A stretch of DNA of 64,000 nt from Gavia stellata (lineage: Eukaryota; Chordata; Aves; Gaviiformes; Gaviidae), in NCBI RefSeq assembly GCF_030936135.1, contig NC_082637.1:3100001-3164000 (forward strand). The letters run 5' to 3'. Shown one piece after another: positions 45,474-59,770 of this stretch. Under the pieces are notes generated by a model. That model was not told the DNA's origin, made no database searches, and worked only from the letters and a program-made list of their open reading frames with translations. Numbering within the stretch: the stretch's first letter is position 1; every line of letters starts with the position of its first letter. Made by a program: the position numbers and the translations under genes.

Positions 45474-48400
45474 GAGAAGGAAAAAGAAAAACCTGGGTGT
45501 TCTAAGCATGCAAATCTGAATTCTAGAAAATATTGATGCTCAAGGTTAAAGGTCTGGTGCTTTGGGTGCAATTGGTGGCAGGAACGGCTGCGGATTTCAG
45601 CCTCGCAGCGCTGCTGCCAGCCTGGGGGTGATTTCTGCCGCCCGGCCCCTCGCCTGCTCCTTGGGAGCTGCTTTGAAGCCTTGTGTGCTCTTGCTGCGCC
45701 AAAATAAACTCGGAGTCGAGGCTGTCAGAGCTAATCTTCATCTTCGTGCTTTGCCCTCCCCGCTGTTGTTTTGGGGAGTGATGGTGGTGCTCGCACCCGC
45801 TTATTTTGGGGAAATCCCCAACATGGGAGCGTGGGGTCCATCCCTGTGATGCCAGATGGACACGAGCAGTGCTGCCCAGCTCTGAGAAACCTGAAATATC
45901 CATTTGCTTGACCATCAAAGTGGGTCTAAATCAACTTCAGGAGCCAAACTTTGCCTTTCCGCACCTGACACTCCGTGCTGCAGAAGGTGGGATGGCCGAG
46001 GCTGCCTCAGGCTGTGCAACTCCTCGCAGTCCCCAGAGAGCGAGCTGCGAGCAGGCTTTTCCTCTCCAAGTGCTGCTGCGCCGGCGTTTGCATCCCAAAG
46101 TCCAGCACCAGGAAGAAAACCTGCTGATCTCACCTGAACGCAGCCTCCCTGGGGGCCCTCTTTTTGCCCAAGGAACAGTATGGTGCAGAAATCCATATTT
46201 TTTTTAGAAAAAGTCTATTCTCAGAAATAGAATATTCTATTTGGCAATGCCAAAAAGTCTGTAGAGTCTCCAAGATTTCACTGTTTTCTTTTTTTTTAAT
46301 ATTATTTGTATTTTTTTTATTTTTTTCCCCAAAAAAGGTGCTGCCTCCTGGCAGTCTTTGCTCTGGTACAAAGTTTCAGCGGTGGAAGGTCACGTGAAGT
46401 AAATCAGCAGAATGCAAACCTTGCTGTTACTTGCTAAACTTTGCCCAGATCTCACTTAATCACCGACCTGATAAGTACTTAGGAGCTCCAACTCTTTTCC
46501 TTGCCCCAACTCCAGTCCCTGGGGCAGCAGCGCTCATCCCGGCTGAGCATCCTTCCAAGATCCTGGCATCCCCCTGCTCCAAAGGATGATATTTGAATCC
46601 TTTGGATATAAATTGTGTCTGAGCTATTATGTGCTGTTATATCCCAATTTTAAATAGTGTTTTCTTTTTTGAGTAGCAGGATTAGTATTTTTTCTCCTTT
46701 TTCTTTTTAGTCTCAGATTACTCTGCTTTAACATCCACTCGTTTGCAAGGTACTGCCCAAATTTAAGCTGTCGCCAAGCTCTGGCACGGTGGTTTTTGGT
46801 GTCCCTGTGTGAAGAGCAGACTGGATGTTGTGGCCAATAGAAAATCCCTGGGACTTCATTGCGCAGAAGTGTTTTTAACTATCGGACCATGCAGCTCATG
46901 AGTTAGTGAGGTTTCATCCTTTTAGCAACTCCGAAGGCAATTTCTTGACTGTCCGCGTTCAGTACTAAAGGCTGAATGTTTCTAAAGGAAAAACCTCCCA
47001 ACAAAACAATTCAATTTTCTCCGGTAATATTTTGGGGACAATCTGTTGGCGACTATTTTATCCAGCGTGCCATCACTCGGCTTATAACCCTCTTTGATGT
47101 GGCTCATTCAGGGGAAAAATGGCGTTACACACCACCTCAGTCACTCAGATGTCAGAGAGGATATCGCGTTTGACTAATCAGGGGAAATTTGGGAAGATTG
47201 AGTAATGCCGGGAGACATGACCCACTTTCAGATAAACGCCTTTCAGACAATAGAGGTTGAGCTGTGTGGTGGGGGAGGGAGAAACAGTCACAGCGTAGAA
47301 ATAATTAATTATTATTTATAATTTTTAAATTTTATTTTACTGTGCTGACCCTTTTCCAGGTTCAGGATGGGTTTTCTTTCTTCTTCTGTTCTTTATTTTA
47401 GAAAAAGAAAATGCTGGCACTAACTGGTTTTCAACAAATCCGTGTTACCTGGAGATGACTGTTCCCAGGCTGCGGATGCCCATCACCTTTGGGATGCTCC
47501 CCGGGCACAGGGGGTGGCTGATGGGTGTTGGGGAGCAAATGTGGCTCTGGTCCAGCTGTTGGTGACCAGCGTGGGATGGGGAACCTGCTATGGGAGTTTG
47601 CCTTGAGTGTCCCAGCTCAGGAAGGTGTCCACCTAATGAAGTGCATCTGAAGTACATAAGGACAGAAGCATATTTATCTGTAAAGCCAGGTTTCTGGGTT
47701 TTCTTCATACCACAAACATATGTGGTTCATCCCTATTCCTGTGTTATTGGGGGCTTCTGGCCAAAACAGCAACCGAAATTGCAGAGGTGTAGCACTATGA
47801 TGTCGTAAAACTGTGAGAAAGCCAAACCTGATGCTTAAATTTGTAGTATATAAACTTTTTCTTCAAAGACAACAAAAGAGAGTGTTCTTCGAGTAGTAAC
47901 TGCATAATTTTCAGTGCTGCAAGTTCTGTCAAGCAACTTGTTGTGGCTGTTTCTTTGTGCAAGGTTTTATCTTTGCAGCCATATGAGCTGAGCAAAACCA
48001 ACTTAGTCTCCTTAAAACTTAATATAACCCTCATTAAAAAGAGCTTTGTAGTCCTTCCAGAGTATAGCAACAAACCTTCTGTCTTAATTTCATATTGGAG
48101 CTAAACTCTGTCCATATCTGGCAACGTGCCATGCCAGTGTGAATGTCCAACGTGATGGAGGAATCTTCGAGCCCACCTGGAAAGGGGAAGATGCACTGTG
48201 CTGCGTGGGCAGTGTTAGGGAGGGGAAGAACTCCACCCTAGGGATGTGCTGGAACTGCTGCTTTCTGCAAGGGGGTCCACGTTTTCAACCTTTTATTGTT
48301 ATTTTTGAAAACAACCTTTTGAATTATCATCCAGCTGTAGGTGTGTTTTAATGCTCTATTTTTACCTGCAGTCATAGACTCCATTGCTCTTCTTCCCCAG

Positions 48401-50074
48401 TAAAAAGAACCCTCTTGTTTTCTGAGCAGTTCCCCAAATTCTGTTTTTTTTAAGAGCCACGATATCATAATAAGCTTCTTTATCTTTACCAAGCTTGTTA
48501 GCACCTTCCCCAGGTTAAAGTCTTGCTGCTTCTGCCTTTAAACTTTGAAGCCAGTAGACTGACAGTCTTTTGGATGCATCTCTGTTGGTCAACGCTACTT
48601 TTACATGCTATTGCAGTGATTGCTGGAAGATACGTAGCTCCTGTGCTTGTCTAGATAAATTAATTTCCTTCGCACGTACCTCTGGGTGTTTGATGAATTG
48701 GTCAGGGGGGCTCTGAAGTCCAAATTATCGTTGTGTCCCATGAAATATTCGAGTGGCATTTCTGAAGCATTAACAGCAGATGTTGAAGCATGGAGTCACG
48801 CATGATGCCGAGAGCTTGTGTGATCTTCGCATGACTTGGGAGCTGTGGTACCTGGTCGGGCAGGAAGGTGGTCTTGCTGCTTCTGTAAGCACCGGTGATG
48901 CTGATGCCTTCCTGCTCGCTCTCACGTGCCTGGGAAGCAGCTGGAAAGTTGGGAAGAGCTAAAATATATCTGGGATCTGGACAAACCTGTCTTGTAGTCG
49001 GGCTAAACGTCAATATAGTTAATTTGTCTGGGAGGGAAGAGGCCATTTTGGAAGGACTTGGCTCCACTCCTCCTGCTTACACAAAACGTATGTAATTTAG
49101 CAAGTCAGGACAGAGCAAAATGCAGTGGCCAAGGCCTGAAAGAGCCAGCCCAGCAGCTGGACGTGCTGGAGACAAATGCAGATCTGAACCATGGCTCATA
49201 ATTTAAAAGCTGAATCGCTTTTGAAACACCCCAAGAGATGGAAGAGGCCCTGGCTGCATCTGCCTGACCTGCTTTAACCCCATAAACAGGACTGACCCTT
49301 GTCTCTTGCAGGTTTTGTACGTAGTTTATGTCTGCTTTAAAAATTGGCTGCTGCGTTAACACAGTTGTCCGGCGCCCATGACTCGGGCTTGGAGGAGTCT
49401 CTTGGGAGTCACAGCACCCATCCGAGGGATTCACGTTAGATGATTGAGTTGAGTTGTATTAAGGATGTTTAAGTTGTTTTATGGAAGCAGACCAGTTAAA
49501 AATGAAGGCTTGGCTCTTTTTCATCCTTAATTTCCAGGCAGAGCTTAAGAAAAGCTGAAGCCACCAGAGAGGCATGTGTAGATCGTGTGCTCTGGTAATA
49601 AACCTGCAGCGAGGGAGTGGACGCGGCCTCCTTCATCCCATAAACTTTTTCTTGATTGCAGTGGATGTGGGCAGGTGTGAAAATATGGTAGTGGCCTTTA
49701 GCCACTAAGCCAGCCTTGAATATTTGTGGGGGTGGAGTGACATGTCAAATCTTGATGTGTCCCTTCAATTACCAGACGTTGCTGGTGGTGGTGTCCTGCA
49801 GCTGCCCACCGGAGCAGCATCCTTCCCACCGGGCACGAGCCTCGCTGAGGGCTTCTCCCATCTGTGAGGATGCTGTGAGCCTCCCAAACTAGAGCCCTGA
49901 GCTCCCCTGTATGGGGTTAGCAGTTGCTGATCTCTCTACTTCTGTTGCACGCCCCTTCCACATGCTCACAACACTTCCCGCTTTGGGGGATTTAAACAGT
50001 TGCTGGGGATGTCTCTTGCATTTGAACTTCTGTAGATGAGTGTACAACACTGGGGATAAATTTACTGTAGTGAT

Positions 50075-50290
50075 AGGGGAGGTTCAGGCTGGATATTAGG
50101 AAAAATGTCTTCACTGAGAGAGTGGTGAGACACTGGAAGAGGCTGCCCAAGGAGGTGGTGGAGTCACCATCCCTGGAGGTGTTCAAGGAACGTGTGGATG
50201 TGGCACTACGGGACATGGTTTGGTGGGGTTGGGGTGGTGGTTGGACTTGATGATCTTACAGGTCTTTTCCAACCATAGTGATTCTGTGAT
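50075..50290 (+). mobile_element. CR1 LINE 3' part, sense orientation
   Basis: Starts GGAGGTTCAGGCTGGATATT, continues with GAGAGAGTGGTGAGACACTG and GAAGAGGCTGCCC, and ends with CAACCATAGTGATTCTGTG, the complete CR1 terminus. About 215 bp, and the best-preserved 3' end in the window together with the 59.45 kb copy. Confidence 0.93.
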
Positions 50291-53200
50291 AAATCATACG
50301 TTAGGACTGAAGATAAAATTTAACTGCGGTAGTCTGTCTAGCTACTGGAGCAGCCCCTATCCTTATATTTCCTGACGGGGAGAGATTTGAAACTTGTCTT
50401 CCCCGGTGTCAGTGCAAAACAAGATGTGGTCTTTCTCCTGTGTGTGCAAATCCTGAAGGGAGTTCAGAAGTGTCAGAGGAGCAGGGAAATCCCAGCTCGT
50501 GAGCTTTCCCAGCCGGTATTTCTGGCTGGAAACGGGCGGTAGGGGTGCTGAGGTTTGGTTGTTTCTTTTCCAAATGAAGCCTCCCCTGTTGATGCTGCTT
50601 GGCTGGTAGCCAACGGAGGGGAAACCTCCTCTGAGAATGGGCTAAAATACTCTTTAAACAGGTTAAACTGCTTTCCTGTGAAAAGAGCTGTTGTGAAAAC
50701 CAGTCCCTCGGGGTTTCTCACCAGGACATCAGCGCTGGCAGCCTAAATGAGCTTGGTTCGTGGCCATGCTGTGCCCACGGGTGACAGCCACATTGTCCCC
50801 TGCTCCTGCGTTGCTGTGGCCATCGGCGCTATCTTTGCAGACCTTGCAAGGACTTGGGCAGCGTTGTGTTTCAACTGAGGTGGCTTCTCCGAAAGGCATT
50901 AGCCTGGAGCTCAGATCCGCATTGCCGTGTCTGGAAATGCCAGCAACGGGGGAAGCGTGGAAATACGGGGACTTTTGCACTGCCTCCGTAGGGGAATGAT
51001 TGAAAGCGTCAAGGAAAAGCAGAAGGAGGTGACCCGCAGGTCCCCTGGGCATTGGGCTGAGCTGGTTTTGCTCTGCAGGGTTGCTTCGCATGTGGCTTTC
51101 CAGCGTGGTGGAGTTAATGCTGGGGACATCCTTTAGCTTTGCATCTGGAAGTGACCCCGTTTTGCAAATACAATACAGGGAGGACAGGGGAGAGGAAGGG
51201 AAAGCAAATATTTGCATTTCTACGGTTGAATCCATCTCGCTGATGCTCTGATAGGACCTGCTCTTCCCTCATTGGAGTCTCTGCTCTTACTAACGTATTT
51301 CTGAATGTACCGTTTGTTTACTGAAAGTGGGTCTTATCTCCACCGTAGCTGGGAATAGGGAGGCTGTGCTTTGGCAGTAGCTTTAATAATGCTCTGATAA
51401 GGGCTTGCCACTGTCCTTGCCTGGAGAGCCGGCTTATTGGGGAGCGGCAGGGTGAGAGGTGCTGCGGGGAGGAGGAAAACTAAACTGGTGGCCAAGACTG
51501 GTTGGTGCTTGGCTGTGGGTGGAGGAGGTGAAGAGGGTAAGCATGGTCTTAAGTTTGGAAAGCACCTATGCACCGCTCATCTCAACATCCTGGGAGGAGC
51601 AGAGGCAAGGGCATGACTTCTGTGATCAAAAATTAATCTCAGTGGCTGTTATATTTATCAAGTCAGTGGGTTTGAGGTTATTTTGTTCCTTAAACATCCC
51701 ATACCTGAGTTTGCTATGCCTATTTTCATGAGTTATATTCCAATAATTATGGTAACTTGAGACTTGCATCTGATATTTTGAAACTTCTGGGGAAATAGCT
51801 ATTGGTGATACCTTTGTGGCTTTAGGAGAAAGAGGGAGTTGCGCCAAGTGGAGAAGTTTGGGATGTGATGGAAACCCACTTTCATCTGTTAGCTGAGCTT
51901 TGGGTAGCTCTGCAGTTAGGTTCCTGGTGCCGCCTTAGTGAGGCCACCGTCCCCCATGATTGTCCCCAAGCTCTGCCTGCCCTCCTGAGATAGTCTGAAA
52001 AGCTGAAAGCTTGAGTTATGGCTCTTCTGAAGTGGTAAGCTGATGAAAAATTGACTCCAAATTCTGATTCCTACTCTTGTGGCTTCATTTTATAAATGCA
52101 TATATATGTAAAATAAAAAAACCCCTTTTTCTCAGAATTTATACTGAAGGACTGCCCTGAGTTTAGCTGGTATTCCATGTTAAATACCTATTGCTTGAGT
52201 AAAGGCTTATAATTGTGCTCAAAGCATAATAATACTTGGGTTATTTCTGATGTCACCTAGGAAAGCGTGACTTCCGTGTGATGCAAGCGGTAGAGAAGAA
52301 GTGACTCTTGTCTCCCCAGCCACACCCAGCTGGGGTGGGGGAACTGTTTTCAGTTCCTCCAGGCAGTTTTGGCGTGTATGGAGAATAGCTGAAGTTCAGA
52401 TCATGAATTTTAGTTTAATCCCGTGGTCATGCTTGATGCTTGTTCGCGATGAACAGAAATTCACTTCTCGGTAGGTCGGGAGATGGGATCACAGCACGGG
52501 ATGCTTCTACAGCCAAGAGGTGCCTGTGGTTGTATGTCTGACAAACTGGCTTGATTTGGGGCAGTAAGTTAGAAAGTGCCTTTAACTGTCCAAGTGGAAG
52601 GTTAAAATACCTCAAAGCTTTGCAGTCAGGGTGTGAAGCAGGGCTAAAGTTGCTCTGGGAGTTTTCACTCTGTGTTTCCTAAGCTCTGGGAATTCAGCTC
52701 TGTGGGTCACGTTTGGCTTGGGGATAACAGCAGCAGCATCTCTTTAATCTAAATTACTAATTTACTGTAATTGTCCAAGAACGGAGGAGTCATTTATACT
52801 CTGCATATATGGAAGAGCACGTTCTGCTGGTCCCTCCAAAACAGACCTGTATTGCTTTTATTTATGGGCACCAAAGACATGACGCCTTGATGGGATCTTT
52901 CCTGGGCACCTTCCCAGTGCTGGCCGTGCTGCTGAAGCCTGTGGAGCTGCAGTCCCTTTTCTGGTGCCATCGTTGCGTGCCTGTGCCCTTGGCTTTCAAA
53001 CAACACCGAGGCCCTGCAAGGCCATCTCCTGCGCTGGCGTTTGCTTAATGCTCCAGGATTTGTGCATCATTTAGCACCAGGTACGTGGGGGAACGGAGCT
53101 TCAAAGCGCAAGTTTTAGGTAGTTGAAGAAAACTCCGACTAAGAATATATGCGAGAGATTTCATAGACTGGGGAAAGAAGCATTACAGCCTACTGCATCA

Positions 53201-56200
53201 TGTTGCATGCCTTGAATGTTGCTTGAGGTTTTATTTAGGTTGGTATGACCGCTTCTGACTCAACTGTTGAACATCCGCATTTATGCTGAGAATTTTATGG
53301 GATGAGGAGCCTTCATCCAGCAAATCCAAAATTTGGACAGAAGTGAAAGGCTGGACATGGCGTGCACTTGAAGACGCTGCTGGGTGCCTCACTAGCAATG
53401 GCTTAACAAGAAACACCTGTGAACAACATAATGTTGAGGGATTTGAGCGATTTCTCTGATTTTAATGTTGCTGTTGAGGCGGAGTGGGATGAGCGTGATC
53501 TCTTTTCTTGCAGCCTGTGGGGTTGACAGCCGTTTGGCTTGCAGCAGCCTGTTCTCCCATTAGCTGCTGGGAGGGAGCTGGTGTGGACACACCACACTGT
53601 GAAAGTCAATGGGATTTCAAAGACTTATTGCTGTGGAACTTGAAATGAGTCCTATTAAGCTGCTATTGTCAAGGTGGGGATGCGAAAGACTTTGGAAACT
53701 GTTCCCAAAATACAAATTTGGACTCTTTGCATGGTAGCTATTAGGCAGAGAAGTCTCTGCTGATCTGCACATGAGGTTTGAGAAGGATGGAGGGGGGTTT
53801 GGGGGCTGTGGCGGTGGGGAGGAGCACGCCTTGTCCCCCATGACTGCTTGACTTCCCACTGTGTGTGGGCAGCCCTGTGCAATTCGGCGTTTCACAGGAC
53901 CAACATGGTGATATGAACTTCACAGGTTGGGTGGCTATAAATGATGGCCAGATGCGATGATCCAAACAGGGATTATTTTATTATTTTTTTCCTTAAGAAA
54001 GCACCTAAAAATACCTTTTTGAAAGTTTGCAGCAGAGTGCAATTTCCCCGTAGTGTGGGACAGGGGAAAAGACCTTCTAGCCCAAGGCGGAGATGGAAGG
54101 GCGGGCAGCTGGAAGAAAGAGCAGCTGTGAAGCGACATGCGTTGCTTCAGCATCTCTCTACTTTTTGTAGATCCTAATCCCTTCTGAGCAGGGTCCTAAA
54201 TCACTGCTGCATGCACGGATGTGCACAACCACTAATTCCCCCTTCAGTGCCTTTGGAGGTCCCGCGGAACAAACCCATAATGTGAGTGATGCTGTGGGTT
54301 GTCTGGGGCTTCACATGTGCCAGTTTGCCCATGGAGGTGGCTGAAGGTAGCTGCACAAGTTCAGGTGTCCCCATCCAGCCCCTGGCCCATGGGGTTTGCG
54401 CGAACTTGGGTCTTGGGACTGAATATCTTGTCAGAAAGAGCAGAAACTTTTGGGCTTGTATGTTATGAGCTGGGAACTGGCAGCACGGTTTGCAAAAGCT
54501 TTGCTTTCACAGCAGAATAAACTGTTCCTTCAGTTTAATTTTTTTTCCCCCTTGTTTTTTTCATCTACCGAGTGAAGCATGAAGTCATTCCTTAGAAGAG
54601 AGAAAAACGTTGCAATGCAATGTTTGGTAGAGATGGATTTGAATTACGGTTTTGCCTTAACTTGAGTGAGCCACTCTCCATCTCTCAGGAGTTCTCTTCA
54701 TGCACTCTTAAACCAGTATAACTTCAGGGTGTATTTTCATTTGTTTTGCTGCTTTTCTAATTAATAATACTTTTTTTTCCCCCAACTTCGGGTGGTACAA
54801 GTGGGTTTAACTAGTTTTGCTTGAAACAGGTCGTAGTCCTTAAGCTGTGCTGGTGGGACCCGGTGGCTTCAAGCCAAGTGACATCAGCCAAAGTGTGATG
54901 CATGTCCTTCCCAAAGGGAAAGGCATCCCTGGGATAGGAACTGGATTTCCTGGTGTTGGAGCAAAACCCCTGGGGCCTGAGCTGGGGGATGTGCAGTGGG
55001 ATGGAAATCCTATAGCTGGGATGTCCCTGGGATGATCTGGTGATGGTGGGAAGAGCTGGAGCTGAGCCTTGCCTGCGTTGAAACTCTGCACCCGCTGCCT
55101 GCTCAGCACTGCCTGTGCCCAGAGGTAGCGTTTAACTGCTTGGGAGGAAAAAAGAAATGCTCCTGTAACGTGGGGAGGGGTGTTTAAATGAGTAAATGCA
55201 TCTCCTGTTGGGGTGTGGATGTTGTCCTGTGCATCGATCCAAGAGACACACCACAGAGTGGCTTTGTTCTGGGGATGGGGAAGGAGCAAGCAGCACCTGG
55301 TGGCTGCAATAGCTTTTTATAAATTTATTTTCTCCTTCTGTTTGGGGTGTTTTGCTGTGTGGACACTGGGATGTTTTACGAGGGCCACGTTTGATCTGCG
55401 TGGGAGCGTGTGTTTGTGTGCTGCTGGGGCATCCGCCCTTCCGAGGGGAAGAGATAACCTTGGATTTGCCTAAAGCACGGGGGACGTGGCCAAGCTGGGG
55501 AGAAATTCAAACCAGAAGGTGAAGGCTAGAAAAGATGCGTTTGGTGGTGTGGTTATTTTTATTTATTTATTTTTTGTATTTCAAATGGGTGCAATTGCCC
55601 TTCTTGCAACCCTTCCTCCACTTGGGCAGTCTTCTGCATTTTGATCTCCTTCATTGAGCCCTTCCTGCAGAACACAACATTGTTTTGAAAGTGGCATCGC
55701 CTCCCAAATCTCCTCCTGTGCTTCAAAATTCAGGGGTTGACAGAGATGGTCTTTTCCTCCGTCCTTCCTCATTTAAGCTTTCGTCTCCCCTACATTTGTT
55801 AGAGAAAATCGTATATGGGATTTAGGGGATGGTTTTCCAGGGAGCTGCTGTGTGATTATAAATAAGAGGCTGCAGGGTATCAGTGCTGGAAGATCTGGAA
55901 AGCCATAATCTCAGTATTTTAGCTGGACAGCTGAAGTTATAAGGAGGAAAACATAGGTGACTGCCTACCTGTACTGTACCGTTCGTCTTACATATTGAAA
56001 AAGGAAACCATCCTCAATTTGAGTTTCCTCAGAGATGTGTTTTGAATGGATTTCAGTTTAGTGATTGCAAAATCTTGCTTATTTTCTCTGTCTTGCTGGG
56101 GAGAAGAGACAAAATGTATACAGTAATATAGAGTAACTCATCATGCAAGTGTGCATTTGAGGTCTGGCACATGGACAGTCCTGGGAGAAGCGAGAAGCGG

Positions 56201-57357
56201 AGTCGGGCGCAAGTCACGTTCCCAAAGACGTGGAAACTATTGCAATAAAATGGAAATGCAAGAGCAGTCCTTCCCTCCAGGAGACCCTTTCTCTGCCCCC
56301 CATTCCTAAGCAAATGGGGGTGTATGAATATTTGTTCACTACTTCAAATACTTTAATTAAACTTATTTATTCCAGCTTTGCTCTTGACCACTGGTGCCGT
56401 TCTCCAGGCGTCGAATGTCTCTTTGCTAACAAACCTTATTGCTGGAATTTTTAAAGTATAACTGGTAAAACATTGCTTACTTAAATCCTCTGTAATGGAT
56501 TTGTCTTCCCTCAGTTGCTTAGCAATGAAAAGGATGCAGAGGTGGCCCGGAGGTCTTTCCAGCACACCCCTCTGCTTAGAAAAGGGCTGAAGAAACCCCC
56601 CATAAATACAACTATAGGTCAAACCCCCTTTGAATTAAGCACGCATGGAGTGATGCTCCAAGAGGATTTTTAACACCTGAGTTCTGGAGAGGTGAGGGAT
56701 AACTATATAGGTTGATTAATCCAATTACTTCTTCCTAATAAGGCTGAAAATCCAGTCTGGTGGAGAGGTTGCTCTGCAATTAAAGGTAGATTTTGGTAGT
56801 GCTGTTGGGGCATGGCAGTGCCTGGTGGGGAGGATGGCTGAGCGCTCGAGCAGCAGGCGAGGTGGCGCGTACCCCGAATTTCAGAAGATGCTTGTGACGC
56901 CGTGAATGCCACGTGTGTCACTGCAATTACAGCCTAGTAGCAGCCGCTGTTTTTAACTTTTCCAGTTGAAATTCCTGGTGTCCTGTGGCCAGGGCTACCC
57001 TGCCCTGTGCTGCTGAGCTCAGCTCCTGCCAGAATTATTTCAATATAAAATCATTTAATGGAGGGTGGTCACTGCACTGGGGAATGAACATGCTTATGAG
57101 TTTCCCTAAAGCATCATGAGGCTACATTATAGATGGAGGAAAACCTGGGGTGAAAGGTCATTTTTAGCTAAATTAAAATCCAAAGGCTGTTTTTAATTAC
57201 TTTATTAATAATCAAATATATATGGTATATATTGAACCTATGTTCATCAAGGTGCTTACATAGAGTTCGGATGGAAAAAAGGGGACTGCGAAGACAAGAT
57301 TACACCACAGCACTGCTCAAGGTTTTGATTAATTGAGAATTAGGCCAGAGAAGGGTA

Positions 57358-57485
57358 ACTAATGCCAATCAACAGAGATTTGCCAAAAGTAGCCTGCAAG
57401 GATTTAACTTTTGCAATATGACAGGCTGTTTGGTAAAAGTCATACTATGGAGACGCTTGATCTCTGCATGGGGTTTTTAATTAAA
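57358..57485 (+). mobile_element. Decayed LINE reverse-transcriptase fragment
   Basis: CTAATGCCAATCAACAGAGA followed by TTTGCCAAAAGTAGCC, then a frame reading DRLFGKSHTMETLDLCMGF. This parallels the CR1-like RT block DRVTGLVDKG-AVDVVYLDF-KAFD in order and spacing. Several stops. A second, independent copy of the same RT region is at about 6355-6600 in the opposite orientation. Confidence 0.45.
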
Positions 57486-59451
57486 AAAGAAAAAAAACCC
57501 AGTCTGTAAAACCCCAGTAACCCTTACTGGAATAAAAAAAGCTGGTGACATGGCTGAGTTAGGACCATGGGTCTCATCCTGATTCCCCGTAGACACTGGC
57601 TCTAGGATTTTGTCTTGATCCTGTGTAGTGTGGCAATTTTTTATTCAATGACTTGGTAGAAAAGGTAACGAGCACCGGAGGAGCTGGGTCGGGTGGGTGG
57701 TGTTGGAGTGTGGCTGGGAGCATCCCATGGGTGCTGGACCCAGGGGAGATGCTTGGGAAGGGGGTGTTGAGCCCTCTGCTCCAAACTGCTGCTGCCCTGA
57801 TGCCTGCAGCTCTTCCAGGAGGAGCTGCAAGTCAAGTGCACGATTATCTGGCTTGGCTTTAGCACCAGACTTCTTGTGCTTCCCTGGGGACTCTGCAGTG
57901 ATTTAGGGGGTTTGCAGAGCATCCCTCTTTCTGGCGGTGTGGCAAAGACTGGACAGTGATGGTAAGTGTCTTGTAGAGCAAACGGTGAGCATCTTGTAGA
58001 GCTGAGCCATGTCTGATAGAAGAGAAATTTGGTACTTGCTGTGGCTCATTGGGATGGTGGGTGATCCCCTGTTCCTGGTGCTCGATGGGACAGGACCTGG
58101 AGAAAGGTGTCCCACCCAGCAGGCCAGTGGCTGGCGTTTCTTGGTGCAGCTCTCTAATGCTGGTGAATATTAAGTTTTGGAGGGGCTTTGTTAGGCTTTG
58201 TAGCAGGTTCTCCAGCGGAGCATGTGCTTTAAATCCAGGCTTAGACATCCAGAGGGGCAGCCCTGCCTTGTACCCCGTGATTTCATCAGGCTCCTGGCTG
58301 CATCCTCGCAGGCTGCTTCAGAGCAACCGATGGCAAAGGGCTCCTGTGCTCAACCTGGTGCGAGGCTGGAAAGGCACCGTTGCAGAAGGAGATAGGCAGC
58401 GAGACCCCCAGGTGCTGCCAGCTCCAATTAAACAGGCACAACTCTCCTCCTGTGACATCTTGGGCTGCTGTGAGATGGTTCGTTAGCAGTGATAATGCAC
58501 ATCCCCTGCGGGTGAAGTCTTGTTGACTGTGGCAGAGAGGTTTGGTTTTGTTGTTTCTTAAAGAGTAGAGAAGCAAAGTAAAAATATAAGAGTTGTTGCA
58601 CTGCCCAGAGCAAATCCCGGTCGCGCAGCCTACAAGGGGATTGCTCCCCAGCCCAGGAGGTACTCCTTTTCCCCCAAAATTAAGACTGAATGGTTTGTTT
58701 GCACTGTCCCAAAGCACCTGGGGCTCTACCTGTTTTTTCAGCTTCTAATGACTTATTGCAATGAGGGATTTTGCATTTCAGCCCATTGCTGCAGCAAGAG
58801 CAGGGCTGTGTGTGTGCCCGAGACCTTGGCACTGAACCCGTCAGTCTTAATTAAGCCTGCAGTAACGAGCACCGCTGAGATGCTGCAGAAGAAATGGTAG
58901 GGGAGAGGATGGGAAAACATGAGTTGGCTGTTAGTTACATGTGAAACTATTGATTAGTCCTTGAAATCATCCTGGAAATAATATTTAATTAAAGCAAAGC
59001 CTTCAGGATAGAAATACTGGGGTGTGCTTGGTGTCGGGGCTTGCCTGCAGCCCTGCTCTGCTCACTGCCAGCTTTACCTCTGCTGTCGGTGAGATGAGGC
59101 CGGTGCAATGATGAACTGAAGCCTTTTAAACCCTGCTTCATTAAAAATGCTGCTGACGAGCCAGTGGTTAAATGCTGCAGATGCCGCTTGTCCGAGCAGC
59201 TGAGTGCTGCTCAGCTGCTGTGACACTTTATGCAAATCATCATCCGAATTAATTTGGGCAGGGGAATAAAATTGAGCAAAGAGAAATAGAGCAGATTTAG
59301 TGCTGGTGGGAGACGTGGAGCCATCCATCAGCGTGACAGCTCTTTGGGGGGAGGAAAATATCCCCGTACCGAGGAGGGACCAGCAAAGCACATGCTTTGC
59401 TAGCTCAAATCCAGCAGCTCCTGCCAGTGCTCTGGGATGAGCAGAGATACT

Positions 59452-59770
59452 CACAGAATCATTAAGGTTGGAAAAGACCTGTAAGATCATCAAGTCCAAC
59501 CATCACCCCAACCCCACCATGCCCACTAAACCATGTCCTGCAGTGCCTCATCCACATGTTCCTTGAACACCTCCAGTGATGGTGACTCCACCACCTCCCT
59601 GGGCAGCCTCTTCCAGTGCTCCACCACTCTCTCGGTAAAGAAATTCTTCCTACTATCCAGTCTAAACCTCCCCTGGCACAACTTGAGGCCATTTCCTCTT
59701 GTTCTGCCGCTAGTCACTTGGGAGAAGAGACCAACACCCACCTCTCTGCAACCCCCTTTCAGGTAATTGT
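59452..59770 (-). mobile_element. CR1 LINE 3' part, antisense
   Basis: CACAGAATCATTAAGGTTGG, then AAAAGACCTGTAAGATCATC, then the reverse of the CR1 ORF2 end (minus-strand frame [20 protein letters not shown]) up to about 59770. About 320 bp, well preserved, with the ORF2 tail still open. Inverted relative to the copy at 50075. Confidence 0.93.

Noticed and set aside
45161-45505. 114-codon open frame ending in poly-Lys near the A16 run
   Set aside because: The Lys tail is just the A run translated. No homology recognised, composition not protein-like.
50000-50216. Minus-strand frame over the 50-kb CR1
   Set aside because: Antisense shadow of the CR1 3' end. The same Ser/Thr-rich frame recurs at 59533 over the other CR1 copy.
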